DNA of 64,000 nucleotides. Origin: Sphingobacterium tenebrionis (GTDB taxonomy: Bacteria; Bacteroidota; Bacteroidia; Sphingobacteriales; Sphingobacteriaceae). The notes below the pieces were generated by a model. The model saw nothing but the letters and a program-made list of their open reading frames with translations. It had not been told where the DNA came from and searched no databases. A program made the translations under genes and the position numbers. Shown here piece after piece: positions 32,583 to 40,400 of this stretch (positions are counted from its first letter, which is position 1; every line of letters starts with the position of its first letter). The DNA lies in the NCBI RefSeq assembly GCF_037126265.1, contig NZ_JAYLLN010000018.1, forward strand, positions 1-64,000, in the 5' to 3' direction.

Positions 32583-33254
32583 ATGAAGATCCTGATCATA
32601 GAAGATGAAATAGACCTACTTCAAAACAGTAAAGAGTTTTTGGAAGCGGAGAATTTTTTGGTAGAAACGGCCATGGATTATCCATCTGGCCTTGAGAAAG
32701 TAATGAACTACCAATACGATTGTATCTTACTGGACATCATGATCCCTGGCGGATCAGGATTGGATATCCTTAAACAAATGAAAGCGGCAAATCGCAAACA
32801 GGCCGTACTCATACTATCTGCAAAAGACTCCGTAGCAGATAAAGTGCTGGGATTAGAGATCGGGGCGGATGATTACCTGGCAAAACCCTTCCATTTTGCA
32901 GAGCTACTGGCAAGGATCAAATCCATTATCCGCAGAAATGCGCAGGAAGGTTCTTCCCTACTTACCTATAAGAACATTACGGTGGATCCTGAAAACCGGA
33001 TTGTTCGTATTGCCGACAAGACACTATCATTCAACAGAAAAGAATTTGATATGTTATATTACTTTCTGTTGAGGCCAAATAAATTATTAGAAAAAACCAC
33101 CTTGGCAGAAGCCGTCTGGGGTGATCATGCAGATCAGGCAGATAATTTGGATTTCATCTATTCCCAGATAAAAAATATTAGAAAAAAATTAAAGGATGCC
33201 GATGCCGAAGCTGATATCCAAGCGGTCTACGGTGTAGGTTATAAACTCGTATAA
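32583..33254 (+). CDS. OmpR-family response regulator
   Basis: 223 residues. The receiver domain (1-115) has acidic pocket E7/D8, phosphorylation site D51 in LLDIMIPGGSG and the lysine of AKPFHF. The C-terminal winged-helix domain (about 125-223) ends YGVGYKLV, typical of OmpR/PhoB. It would bind DNA when its partner kinase phosphorylates it. Its stop overlaps the kinase start by one base (TAATG). Together with the downstream PepSY-like genes it is likely one regulatory unit. Confidence 0.95.
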   Translation: MKILIIEDEIDLLQNSKEFLEAENFLVETAMDYPSGLEKVMNYQYDCILLDIMIPGGSGLDILKQMKAANRKQAVLILSAKDSVADKVLGLEIGADDYLAKPFHFAELLARIKSIIRRNAQEGSSLLTYKNITVDPENRIVRIADKTLSFNRKEFDMLYYFLLRPNKLLEKTTLAEAVWGDHADQADNLDFIYSQIKNIRKKLKDADAEADIQAVYGVGYKLV

Positions 33255-34534
33255 TGGCAATATCCGTTAAAAATTACACGAATCGATACCTGGTTCTAGC
33301 CATTTTGGTCATTATGGCCATTTGGGCTTTATTGTTCTATGCCCTCCTCATGGATGAGGTATATGACAATGTAGATGATGGACTGAAGAATCAAAAAATC
33401 GAGATCATTCGGGAAGCTTTTAAAGATCCTTCGGTAATAACGGATAATAAAACCTATGGCATCAATCAATTTATCATCCGGGAGGTAGCGCCAAGGGAAG
33501 ATTTGGACAAAAATCATTTTTCCAGAAAATTGATCTACATGCCCTATGATGAAGAAGATGAACCTTATCGCATCCTAAGTACCGGATTTTTCAGCAAAGA
33601 TGGGAAAGCTTATGAGCTGGAAATACGCACATCTACTGTAGAAGAAGACGATTTCCTGATCAATTTAGCGATTTCTTTATCCGTATTATATATAGTGATT
33701 GTCTTAAGCATAATCATCATCAACCATTTTGTCCTGCGGAATGCCTGGAAACCGTTTAAAGAAACGCTCCGCAACCTGAGTCAATACCGTTTTGGGGAAT
33801 CAAAAAGTTTTCAACCGGTAAAAAGCCAGGTTAAGGAATTCGAAGAGCTCAATCTGCAGATCGCCAAAATGATCGATCGGAATGAAATGGTCTTTGAAGA
33901 TCAGAAAAGGTTTCTGGAAAATGCCTCCCATGAGCTACAGACCCCTTTGGCAGTGAGTATTGGTAAAATGGAGCTTTTATTGCAGGATGAAGCATTCAAC
34001 GAATCCCAATTGAAAAAATTAGCTGAAGCGAAGCAATCCCTTCATCGGATGGTAGGTTTGAACAAATCCTTATTAATGCTTTCCAGAATTGAAAACCACC
34101 AATATAATCAAACCGAAAAAATAGATTTCAATGCATTAACGAAGAATCTGCTGGAAGAACTGGAAGATATTTATACGTACAAGGAAGTCCAGGTTTCCTT
34201 GGAAGATAAGGGTATATTTTTAGCGGATTGTAACCCGGAACTAGCACAAATATTGATCGGCAATCTGCTCAGAAATGCGATCAAATACAATAAACCCCAG
34301 GGACAAATTCAGGTTGTTTTTTCGGAAAGGACTATCCGTATTGCTAATGATAGCCTGGGAGAAGCACTAAATCCGAAATACATTTTCGAACGATTCCATA
34401 AAGGCACACAGGATAGTACCTCCAATGGATTAGGTTTATCCATCGTGCAATCCATCTTGGAGAAATATCCATATTTAACGATTCAATATCAGTTTATTCA
34501 CAATCAACATGTTTTTGATTTAATAAAAAATTAA
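33254..34534 (+). CDS. Sensor histidine kinase
   Basis: 426 residues. Two transmembrane helices (about 11-33 and 136-160) bracket a periplasmic sensor of about 100 residues rich in acidic residues (YMPYDEEDEPYR). The H-box FLENASHELQTPLAV puts the phosphoacceptor at H226. The catalytic domain has N-box NLLRNAIKYN, a shortened D-box region and SNGLGLSIVQSILEK. It autophosphorylates and passes the phosphate to the adjoining OmpR-type regulator. No full HAMP domain was identified. The signal is unknown. Confidence 0.93.
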   Translation: MAISVKNYTNRYLVLAILVIMAIWALLFYALLMDEVYDNVDDGLKNQKIEIIREAFKDPSVITDNKTYGINQFIIREVAPREDLDKNHFSRKLIYMPYDEEDEPYRILSTGFFSKDGKAYELEIRTSTVEEDDFLINLAISLSVLYIVIVLSIIIINHFVLRNAWKPFKETLRNLSQYRFGESKSFQPVKSQVKEFEELNLQIAKMIDRNEMVFEDQKRFLENASHELQTPLAVSIGKMELLLQDEAFNESQLKKLAEAKQSLHRMVGLNKSLLMLSRIENHQYNQTEKIDFNALTKNLLEELEDIYTYKEVQVSLEDKGIFLADCNPELAQILIGNLLRNAIKYNKPQGQIQVVFSERTIRIANDSLGEALNPKYIFERFHKGTQDSTSNGLGLSIVQSILEKYPYLTIQYQFIHNQHVFDLIKN

Positions 34535-34616
34535 AAATTATTTCATTTTACTTCCGTATTCCCAATTCTTTCCCAAATTGATATAGACCTTTGATTCAAA
34601 TCATAAGAACAAAGAC

Positions 34617-35060
34617 ATGAAATCAATAACAAAAATCAGTATGATCGCAGCAATGCTTGTTGCATCATTTAGTGCATCGGCACAGAAAAAAGTATTGGAA
34701 TTTAATCAACTACCAAAAACGGCTCAATCATTTGTGAATACACATTATAATAAGGGTCAAATTTCCTTGGTGAGTTCTGAAAAAGAAATGCTTTCGGGTA
34801 TGGAATACAAAGTTGTCCTACAAAATGGGACAGAGATTGAGTTTGATCAAAAAGGAAACTGGACAGAAGTGGATGCAAAACAAAAATCAGTTCCGCAGGC
34901 TATTATTCCAGCTTCTATAATGAATTATGTTCGCAAAAGTTTTCCAAATAATGAGGTTGTTCAATTGAAAAAGGAAAGGAATGGATTTGAGGTGGAATTG
35001 ACCAGCGGATTGGACCTGGAGTTCAATAAAAAAGGAGAATTTGTAAGAATCGATGACTAA
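34617..35060 (+). CDS. Periplasmic PepSY-like (DUF2874) protein
   Basis: 147 residues with a signal peptide ending in ASFSASAQ. The mature protein contains two PepSY-like repeats: VLEFNQLPKTAQSFVNTHY with GMEYKVVLQNGTEIEFDQKGNW, then IPASIMNYVRKSFPNNEVVQLKK with GFEVELTSGLDLEF. This matches the Bacteroidota PepSY_like/beta-lactamase-inhibitor-like family. Its binding partner is not known. It lies 82 bp behind the kinase and is followed by a paralogue. Confidence 0.85.
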   Translation: MKSITKISMIAAMLVASFSASAQKKVLEFNQLPKTAQSFVNTHYNKGQISLVSSEKEMLSGMEYKVVLQNGTEIEFDQKGNWTEVDAKQKSVPQAIIPASIMNYVRKSFPNNEVVQLKKERNGFEVELTSGLDLEFNKKGEFVRIDD

Positions 35061-35110
35061 TAATTCATCGTTAGAAATTAAAAAATTGATAATAAAAAAT
35101 TAAACATAAC

Positions 35111-35557
35111 ATGAAAAAATTACTATTTACATTAACTGCTATATTGAGTTTTGGGATTTTGTTTATTTCCTGTGATAAGGAGGAAGTTATTCAAGCGGAC
35201 CAATTACCGAAAGAGGCCAATACCTTTTTAAATACGCACTTTAATGGGGTGAAAATCCTTCAAGTGGAGAAAGAAAAAGAAGCTTTATCAGGAACAGAGT
35301 ATAAAGCAATTTTGGCAACTGGTGTTCAGGTGAAGTTTGATAAGAATGGAGATTGGACAGAAGTGGAATCCAATAATAACACGGCAATCAGTACAGGTTT
35401 TATCCTTGCGCCGATTGTAAGTTATATTAATGAGAATTATGCGAATTCTGGAATCAAGAGCATTGAAAAGGAAAAGCATGGATTTGATGTGGAATTGGTG
35501 AATGATATCGATTTGGTATTCGATAAAGAAGGTAAGTTTTTAAGAGTAGATTTATAA
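35111..35557 (+). CDS. PepSY-like lipoprotein, paralogue of the preceding gene
   Basis: 148 residues. The signal segment ends LFISC, a lipobox, so this copy is membrane-anchored while its neighbour is soluble. The mature part has the same two-repeat layout (QLPKEANTFLNTHFNGVKIL, then GTEYKAILATGVQVKFDKNGDW and GFDVELVNDIDLVFDKEG). It arose by tandem duplication. With the kinase upstream, the pair could sense or buffer an envelope ligand, but this is an inference. Confidence 0.85.
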   Translation: MKKLLFTLTAILSFGILFISCDKEEVIQADQLPKEANTFLNTHFNGVKILQVEKEKEALSGTEYKAILATGVQVKFDKNGDWTEVESNNNTAISTGFILAPIVSYINENYANSGIKSIEKEKHGFDVELVNDIDLVFDKEGKFLRVDL

Positions 35558-35566
35558 GAGCCTCTG

Positions 35567-35782
35567 CGTCATTGCGAGGAGGTACGACGAAGCAATCTGT
35601 CCGCATGTCATGCTGAGCGTAGTCGAAGCATCTGTTCGTAAGTAGTATTGCAGATCCTTCGACGCTGCTCAGGATGACAATGTTCAAAGATCGCTTCGTT
35701 CCTCGCAATGACGTTTGGATTGCTTCGTCGTACCTCCTCGCAATGACGTATGGATCGCAATGACGTATGTATCACAATGACA
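35567..35782. repeat. Intergenic repeat cluster B
   Basis: It starts CGTCATTGCGAGGAGGTACG, then holds a palindromic unit with TCATGCTGAGCGTAGTCGAA and its opposite-strand partner CTTCGACGCTGCTCAGGA. Several copies of CCTCGCAATGACG follow. It lies between convergent genes. Short ORFs inside it are products of the repeat, not genes. Confidence 0.85.
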
Positions 35783-35792
35783 TAACCCATAA

Positions 35793-35827
35793 AAAAGGCT
35801 GTATCAGATATTCTGATACAGCCTTTT
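35793..35827. terminator. Bidirectional terminator
   Basis: A perfect 15-bp stem, AAAAGGCTGTATCAG with CTGATACAGCCTTTT, has a 5-nt loop and A/T tracts on both sides. It lies between the PepSY-like lipoprotein and OmpA-like genes, which converge. Confidence 0.9.
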
Positions 35828-35854
35828 AAATATTAAGATTTTAAATAAAAATTC

Positions 35855-36751
35855 TTACAATCCAGAGGTATCTGCTGCAGATGCATCCGCATCAGAGGTT
35901 TCTGGTGCCTGATCAATCAGCTCCATAAATTGATCCAATTTAGGCGTAATTATGATCTGCGTTCTACGGTTTCTCGCTTTACCATCAGCCGAATCATTGC
36001 TTGCAATCGGGTTATATTCTCCACGACCACCAGCAGTCAGACGCTTAGGATCTACACCATAGGTATTCTGTAATGCCTGTACAACAGAAGATGCACGTAA
36101 AGTACTTAGATCCCAGTTATTTCTAATATTGGTTTTCGAAATAGGATCTGTATCGGTATTACCTTCGATCAACACATCATACTCTCTGTAATCCTGGATG
36201 ATCTTAGCAATTTTGGATAAGGTCTCCCCTGCACGATCAGAAATTTCATAACTTCCTGATTTGTACAACATATTATCCGACAAGGAAATATAAACCACAC
36301 CTTTCAATACTTTCACATCCACATCGCGTAATTCTTCACGGCTTAATGAACGGGTCAAATTATTCGTCAACACCAGATTAAGGGAATCACTTTTGTTTTT
36401 GGTGTTCACCAAATGCTGGATATATTTATTGGAAGCGTTGATTTCATCCACCAATTTGGAAATATTGACATTTCCCTGAGTGTTTTGGTTGATACTATTA
36501 TCCAAAGTGGATTGCAGTTTTGCCAATGCCTCCCGAAGACCTGCATTGGTTTTACGCTCCTGTTCCAACTGTTCTTCTAAACTGGTAACACGGGCTCTAC
36601 TTTCGGCAAGCTCCACTTGACTTTTTTGATATTGCGCACTCAAGTCATTATACTGAGCATCCAATGCCTGGTATGTTTTTTTACTTACCCCACAGGAGGA
36701 AATAAAAATAAGCGACATGAGGAATAAGGGGATACTGATTCTTTTTATCAT
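35855..36751 (-). CDS. OmpA-family lipoprotein with coiled coil
   Basis: 298 residues from the ATG at 36751, which directly precedes the signal peptide (MIKRISIPLFLMSLIFISSC). The lipobox ends in C20. Residues about 25-115 form a heptad-rich coiled coil. The C-terminal OmpA/MotB domain has LLYKSGSYEISDRAGETL-like sequence, then LIEGNTDTDP, NNWDLSTLRASSVV and NRRTQIIITP, which bind peptidoglycan. It links the membrane to the cell wall. A longer start at 36778 would put extra residues before the signal and is less likely. Confidence 0.88.
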   Translation of the reverse strand: MIKRISIPLFLMSLIFISSCGVSKKTYQALDAQYNDLSAQYQKSQVELAESRARVTSLEEQLEQERKTNAGLREALAKLQSTLDNSINQNTQGNVNISKLVDEINASNKYIQHLVNTKNKSDSLNLVLTNNLTRSLSREELRDVDVKVLKGVVYISLSDNMLYKSGSYEISDRAGETLSKIAKIIQDYREYDVLIEGNTDTDPISKTNIRNNWDLSTLRASSVVQALQNTYGVDPKRLTAGGRGEYNPIASNDSADGKARNRRTQIIITPKLDQFMELIDQAPETSDADASAADTSGL

Positions 36752-36860
36752 AACACGTAATTTAATTATAAAATTCAATAGCTCCTACAAGATAAGCAAA
36801 AGCGGTGCCTTTATCTGTTAAGTTAATTTTAAAAATAAAAATTAAGCCAATTCTATTAAT

Positions 36861-36926
36861 AAAAAAACTCCTGAAGCGGGGAGCTCCAGGAGTTTTAACT
36901 AACCAATTATTAACCTAAATTATGAG
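36861..36926 (-). ncRNA. Putative small RNA, copy 3 (minus strand)
   Basis: On the minus strand the predicted 66-nt RNA starts CTCATAATTTAGG at 36926, the same first base as copy 2. It ends with the same 11-bp stem and UCCCC loop and T7 (36867-36861). The three copies are identical in the core except for one or two bases just before the stem. It lies between the divergent OmpA-like and helicase genes, pointing towards the OmpA-like gene. Confidence 0.58.
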
Positions 36927-36937
36927 CTAAATAGTAT

Positions 36938-36951
36938 TCAATCTCCGTGCC
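36938..36951 (-). promoter_or_regulatory. Sigma-54-like promoter of RNA copy 3
   Basis: On the minus strand CGGCACGGAGATTGAA has GG at 36951-36950 and GA at 36939-36938, the same spacing as the other copies. The two flanking genes and local sequence differ from the 31-kb site, so conservation of the box is selective. Confidence 0.55.
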
Positions 36952-37021
36952 GAAAATGAAATGACCTCTCCTTTGTTAACATTATTTAACGAATATCCCC
37001 TGCCTATCCAATAAATTATGA

Positions 37022-37029
37022 TAATTTTG
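37022..37029 (+). promoter_or_regulatory. -7 promoter box of the helicase gene
   Basis: TAATTTTG matches TAnnTTTG and ends 4 bp before the ATG at 37034. No clear -33 TTG lies 19-21 bp upstream. The transcript would start at or just after the start codon. Confidence 0.4.
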
Positions 37030-37033
37030 CAGC

Positions 37034-38344
37034 ATGCAACAGGAAAAATCATATATCGATAGATTAGGAATAGAGGCGCTGAACCCCATGCAGGAGGCTG
37101 TAGTGAGTCAATTTGACGACACACGAGATTTTATTCTGCTCTCCCCTACAGGTTCTGGAAAAACGTTGGCCTTCTCCTTAATCCTGATGCAATTGCTGAA
37201 AAAATACCCTATCCAGGCTTCTTCGGCGCTGATTGTAGTACCTACCAGAGAACTGGCACTTCAGATCGAATCGGTTATCCGAAAGATGGATAATACTCTT
37301 TCCTTGGTTTGTTTATACGGTGGAAATGATAACCGTATGGAGAAAAACAAGCTTAAGGAAGGTCCTTCCCTGATCATAGCTACTCCTGGTCGATTGATCT
37401 ACCACTTGGAAAGAAGACCTGATCTGTTAGAAAACTGCCATACCCTGATCCTGGATGAGTTTGATAAATCCTTGGAATTAGGATTTTCTGAGCAGATTTC
37501 TTACATCATCAACAGCTGTAGGAACATCAAGCACCAAGTGATGACATCGGCGACCGATGTAACCGACAAGCCTAATTTCATCCAGCTTAATGATCCCATT
37601 AAATTGGATTTCTTGAACAAGGAGGCATTAATCCCGAGTTTGGATTACCATAAGGTGGAGGTGTCCAGCAAAATGAAATTGGAAGGTCTCTTTAAATTGA
37701 TCTGTAAGATTGGTGCTGAGCGGATCTTGGTTTTCTGTAACCATCGCGAAGCCGCAGAACATATTTCTGAACTATTGGAAAGCAAAGGAATCGATAGCAT
37801 CCCTTATCATGGTGGATTAGATCAATTTTTCCGTGAGCTAGCTATATTAAAAATTAAGAATGGTAGCCAATTGATATTGGTAACTACGGATTTGGCCTCT
37901 AGAGGTCTTGATATTCCGGATATGAACCATGTGGTGCATTATCAGTTCCCACCTAAGGAAGAGGATTTTATCCATAGAAATGGTCGCGCTGGGAGAAACC
38001 AACAGGAAGGACATGTTTATGGGGTATTAACGACGGAGGAAAGAGTACCGGTTTATTTTCAGGATGTTCCGGTGATGGAGTTGAATGAGTTCTACCCAAT
38101 CCCAGAACCTCCGAAATACCAAACTATTCGTATAACGGCCGGAAAACGCCAAAAAGTAAATAAGATTGATATCGTTGGTTTTATTCTGAACCTGGGAGAT
38201 TTTAAAAAGGAAGACCTTGGAATGATCGATGTAAAACCCAATGAATCTTATGTAGCTGTTAGTAGAGCTATTGCAAGAGAGGTTATTAAGCTAGGATCTA
38301 ATGGTAGGATCAAAGGCCAGAAGGTAAGGTTGAATTTAATTTAA
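37034..38344 (+). CDS. DEAD-box-type ATP-dependent RNA helicase, DEFD variant
   Basis: 436 residues. Motifs in order are the Q motif NPMQ, I SPTGSGKT, Ia PTRELA, GG, II DEFD (in place of DEAD), III SAT (TSATDVT), then RecA2 with VTTDLASRGLDIP and VI HRNGRAGRN. The C-terminal 75 residues resemble the RNA-binding domain of DbpA (DIVGFILNLGDFKKEDLG, VRLNLI). It probably unwinds rRNA or mRNA structure. Change of the A in DEAD to F is seen in some functional family members, so activity is still likely. Confidence 0.9.
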   Translation: MQQEKSYIDRLGIEALNPMQEAVVSQFDDTRDFILLSPTGSGKTLAFSLILMQLLKKYPIQASSALIVVPTRELALQIESVIRKMDNTLSLVCLYGGNDNRMEKNKLKEGPSLIIATPGRLIYHLERRPDLLENCHTLILDEFDKSLELGFSEQISYIINSCRNIKHQVMTSATDVTDKPNFIQLNDPIKLDFLNKEALIPSLDYHKVEVSSKMKLEGLFKLICKIGAERILVFCNHREAAEHISELLESKGIDSIPYHGGLDQFFRELAILKIKNGSQLILVTTDLASRGLDIPDMNHVVHYQFPPKEEDFIHRNGRAGRNQQEGHVYGVLTTEERVPVYFQDVPVMELNEFYPIPEPPKYQTIRITAGKRQKVNKIDIVGFILNLGDFKKEDLGMIDVKPNESYVAVSRAIAREVIKLGSNGRIKGQKVRLNLI

Positions 38345-38358
38345 GGAGTTTATTTCCG

Positions 38359-38482
38359 CGTCATTGCGAGGTCTCCGTCATTGCGAGGTCTCCGTCATTG
38401 CGAGGCCTTCGTCATTGCGAGGAACGAAGCAATCTTTCGATAAGTGTAAAGATTGCTTCGTCGTACCTCCTCGCAATGACGC
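38359..38482. repeat. Intergenic repeat cluster C
   Basis: Four head-to-tail copies of CGTCATTGCGAGG with 3-6 bp spacers are followed by GAACGAAGCAATCTTT. Then comes the reverse complement AAGATTGCTTCGTCGTACC with CTCGCAATGACG. The two ends can pair into a long hairpin. A heptamer array follows directly. Confidence 0.85.
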
Positions 38483-38487
38483 CAAAA

Positions 38488-38526
38488 ATCTATCATCTAT
38501 CATCTATAATCTATCATCTATCATCT
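38488..38526. repeat. Heptamer tandem array at the coaD end
   Basis: Five and a half copies of ATCTATC (one unit ATCTATA). The array overlaps the last 13 bp of coaD and supplies its TGA stop and last residues LDDR. The same heptamer flanks repeat cluster E. Confidence 0.85.
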
Positions 38527-38987
38527 AAAATAAACCCAAACACCTCCTCCGGAACCAACCCTCTAATATCCCCTTTATTCTTCCAGATATCCCTAACAAT
38601 CGTAGACGATATATGCGCTTTCCCTGATCTACTCACCAAAAAATAAGTCTCCACCTCCGGTGCCAAAATCAAATTGTTCTGCGCAATGATATTCTCATAA
38701 TCCAGATCCGTATTATTACGTACTCCCCTTAAAATAACAGTCGCTCCAACCTCCCTACAAAAATCTACAGTCAATCCCTGATAAAAACCCACCACAATTT
38801 TCTCATTTCCAGCATAAAGCTTAGAAATGGCTGCTTTGCGGGTTTCCACATCCATCATGCCCACTTTGGAACTATTGATCCCAATGGCTACATAAATCTT
38901 ATCAAATAACGGTAATGCACGTTCGATCAGATCGTGGTGTGCAATAGTATAAGGATCAAAAGACCCTGGAAAAACTGCGATTCTCAT
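38514..38987 (-). CDS. coaD: Phosphopantetheine adenylyltransferase
   Basis: 157 residues, the usual length of CoaD. The nucleotidyltransferase motif GSFDPYTIAHHDLIERA is at the N-terminus, GVRNNTDLDYE is near 90, and HISSTIVRDI near 125 forms the second ATP motif. It joins ATP and 4'-phosphopantetheine to give dephospho-CoA in coenzyme A synthesis. The last residues LDDR and the stop come from an ATCTATC heptamer array, so the C-terminus seems rewritten by a repeat. It sits 27 bp behind rsmD. Confidence 0.95.
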   Translation of the reverse strand: MRIAVFPGSFDPYTIAHHDLIERALPLFDKIYVAIGINSSKVGMMDVETRKAAISKLYAGNEKIVVGFYQGLTVDFCREVGATVILRGVRNNTDLDYENIIAQNNLILAPEVETYFLVSRSGKAHISSTIVRDIWKNKGDIRGLVPEEVFGFILDDR

Positions 38988-39014
38988 TATGCTAGGCTAT
39001 TTATAATAAGTTTT

Positions 39015-39551
39015 TTATACTAGGCTATAAAAACTAAATGACGAGTTTCCGTATTGCCGTTGCTCCACAAAATTGGGATGGGCGGCCATTTTTCTACTCG
39101 TTGGGTGTTCAACAATCAATAATCCCCCTGAATTTAACAAATTGTTTTCAAAAACATAAGTAGGGAGCATCGGCAACTGACCAATATCATAAGGTGGATC
39201 CGCAAAAATCAGATCATAAGTACCCTTCGCTGATTTGATGAATTTAAATACATCTGCTTTCCGAGCTTTGATCTGTGTTAGATCCAATTTCTTCGCCGTA
39301 TCCGTTATGTACATCACACATTTACCATGCAGATCAATCGCATCAACCGACTTTACCCCTCTCGACGCTAATTCAAAAGAAATATTTCCAGTTCCAGCAA
39401 AAAGATCGAGACAATCCAAGTCGTCAAAATCCAGTTTATTGTTCAGGATATTGAATAAGGCTTCCTTGGCTAGATCTGTAGTCGGACGAACCGGTAAATT
39501 CTGTGGTGGATTTAAACGTAATCCTGCAGCCTTTCCTCCTATAATGCGCAT
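39015..39551 (-). CDS. rsmD: 16S rRNA (guanine966-N2)-methyltransferase
   Basis: 178 residues. MRIIGGKAAGLRLNPP and VRPTTDLAKEALFNIL are the N-terminal signature, DLFAGTGNISFELASRG is the SAM-binding motif I, and FADPPYD is motif IV (the catalytic DPPY). It methylates G966 of 16S rRNA during 30S assembly. It overlaps the upstream DUF3822 gene by 13 bp, showing translational coupling, and precedes coaD. The rsmD-coaD pairing is common in bacteria. Confidence 0.95.
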   Translation of the reverse strand: MRIIGGKAAGLRLNPPQNLPVRPTTDLAKEALFNILNNKLDFDDLDCLDLFAGTGNISFELASRGVKSVDAIDLHGKCVMYITDTAKKLDLTQIKARKADVFKFIKSAKGTYDLIFADPPYDIGQLPMLPTYVFENNLLNSGGLLIVEHPTSRKMAAHPNFVEQRQYGNSSFSFYSLV

Positions 39552-40327
39552 TTTGGTAATTCTAAAAGGTAACTATCTGCCAACCCGGAAGGTAATTCAT
39601 CCAATAAAGATAATGCCTGCTGCGAACTAATACCCTTTACCTGATGGCCATATTCTGCCAATTTTCCAATATATGGGCTTTCAGCGTTCATACTGCTGTA
39701 CAGAACCTTGCTCACCTTTCCATCGATGCCAAATACTTGGAAAAGATGAAGCACATAATAACTGAGATCTTCTTCAGAATATACTTCAAAACTATTATAT
39801 AGCTTGAACTGCCCATTGATGAACAAAAACAAATCCACCACTTGTTCATGGAATACAACACCCAATACCTCGCCTTGTAGCGGAATATGAGGTCTTGCCT
39901 GCATCAGGTTCAATTTAAATTCCGGGATAAATTGGGCTTGCGGGAACAAGGATCTCCAACGTTGCTCCAACAACACATCATATTGATAAAAAGCCTGTGC
40001 TTGAAGGAAATCCAAGGAAACCGATTCAGCTTTTCTTCCTGGATGTTCCATAAAATCCTGGTATTTCTCTACATCCTCCATATCATAGAGATCATTCGGA
40101 ATGAATGTCAGGTTATTATGCGGGATACTCACATAGACCTTCTGAAAAGGAAGACTCAAAATCTTTAAAGCCTCTTCGCTGGGACTATTGCTTTCATACT
40201 TCATGTAAACCAACAATTGTCCTTCGTAATCAACCACATATAATATGTCATGGTTAAAATTCGCCTGAACGATTAATTGATATTTAGCAATATATTGTAA
40301 GTGAAATTGTGACGACGTATAAATCAT
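39539..40327 (-). CDS. DUF3822 family protein
   Basis: 262 residues, soluble. The chain has an actin-like/ASKHA outline: FNHDILYVVDYEGQLLVYMKYE at the start, then VLGVVFHEQVVDLFLFINGQFKLYN near 180 and a C-terminal SSQQALSLLDELPSGL. This family is found in Bacteroidota just upstream of rsmD and coaD, as here. Its function is not known; the constant position suggests a link with ribosome maturation or CoA genes. It overlaps rsmD by 13 bp. Confidence 0.85.
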   Translation of the reverse strand: MIYTSSQFHLQYIAKYQLIVQANFNHDILYVVDYEGQLLVYMKYESNSPSEEALKILSLPFQKVYVSIPHNNLTFIPNDLYDMEDVEKYQDFMEHPGRKAESVSLDFLQAQAFYQYDVLLEQRWRSLFPQAQFIPEFKLNLMQARPHIPLQGEVLGVVFHEQVVDLFLFINGQFKLYNSFEVYSEEDLSYYVLHLFQVFGIDGKVSKVLYSSMNAESPYIGKLAEYGHQVKGISSQQALSLLDELPSGLADSYLLELPKCAL

Positions 40328-40367
40328 GCTTTTGCAGATGCTTTAATCACAAAAATAGTTTTTAAAA

Positions 40368-40397
40368 TTGGTTTGACCAACCTTTTGAATAACTTTG
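40368..40397 (+). promoter_or_regulatory. Consensus promoter that decides the helicase start
   Basis: TTG (40368-40370), 19 bp, TAACTTTG (40390-40397): a perfect match to the phylum's promoter. The only longer start, TTG at 40395, lies inside the -7 box and therefore cannot be in the mRNA. Confidence 0.7.
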
Positions 40398-40400
40398 GAT

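Noticed and set aside
35454..35790. Open frames of 60-84 residues in the repeat cluster, with peptides such as VILSSVEGSAI and FDYAQHD
   Set aside because: They are translations of the intergenic repeat; similar peptides arise at each cluster (also 38398-38646, 52376-52594 and 60750-61096).
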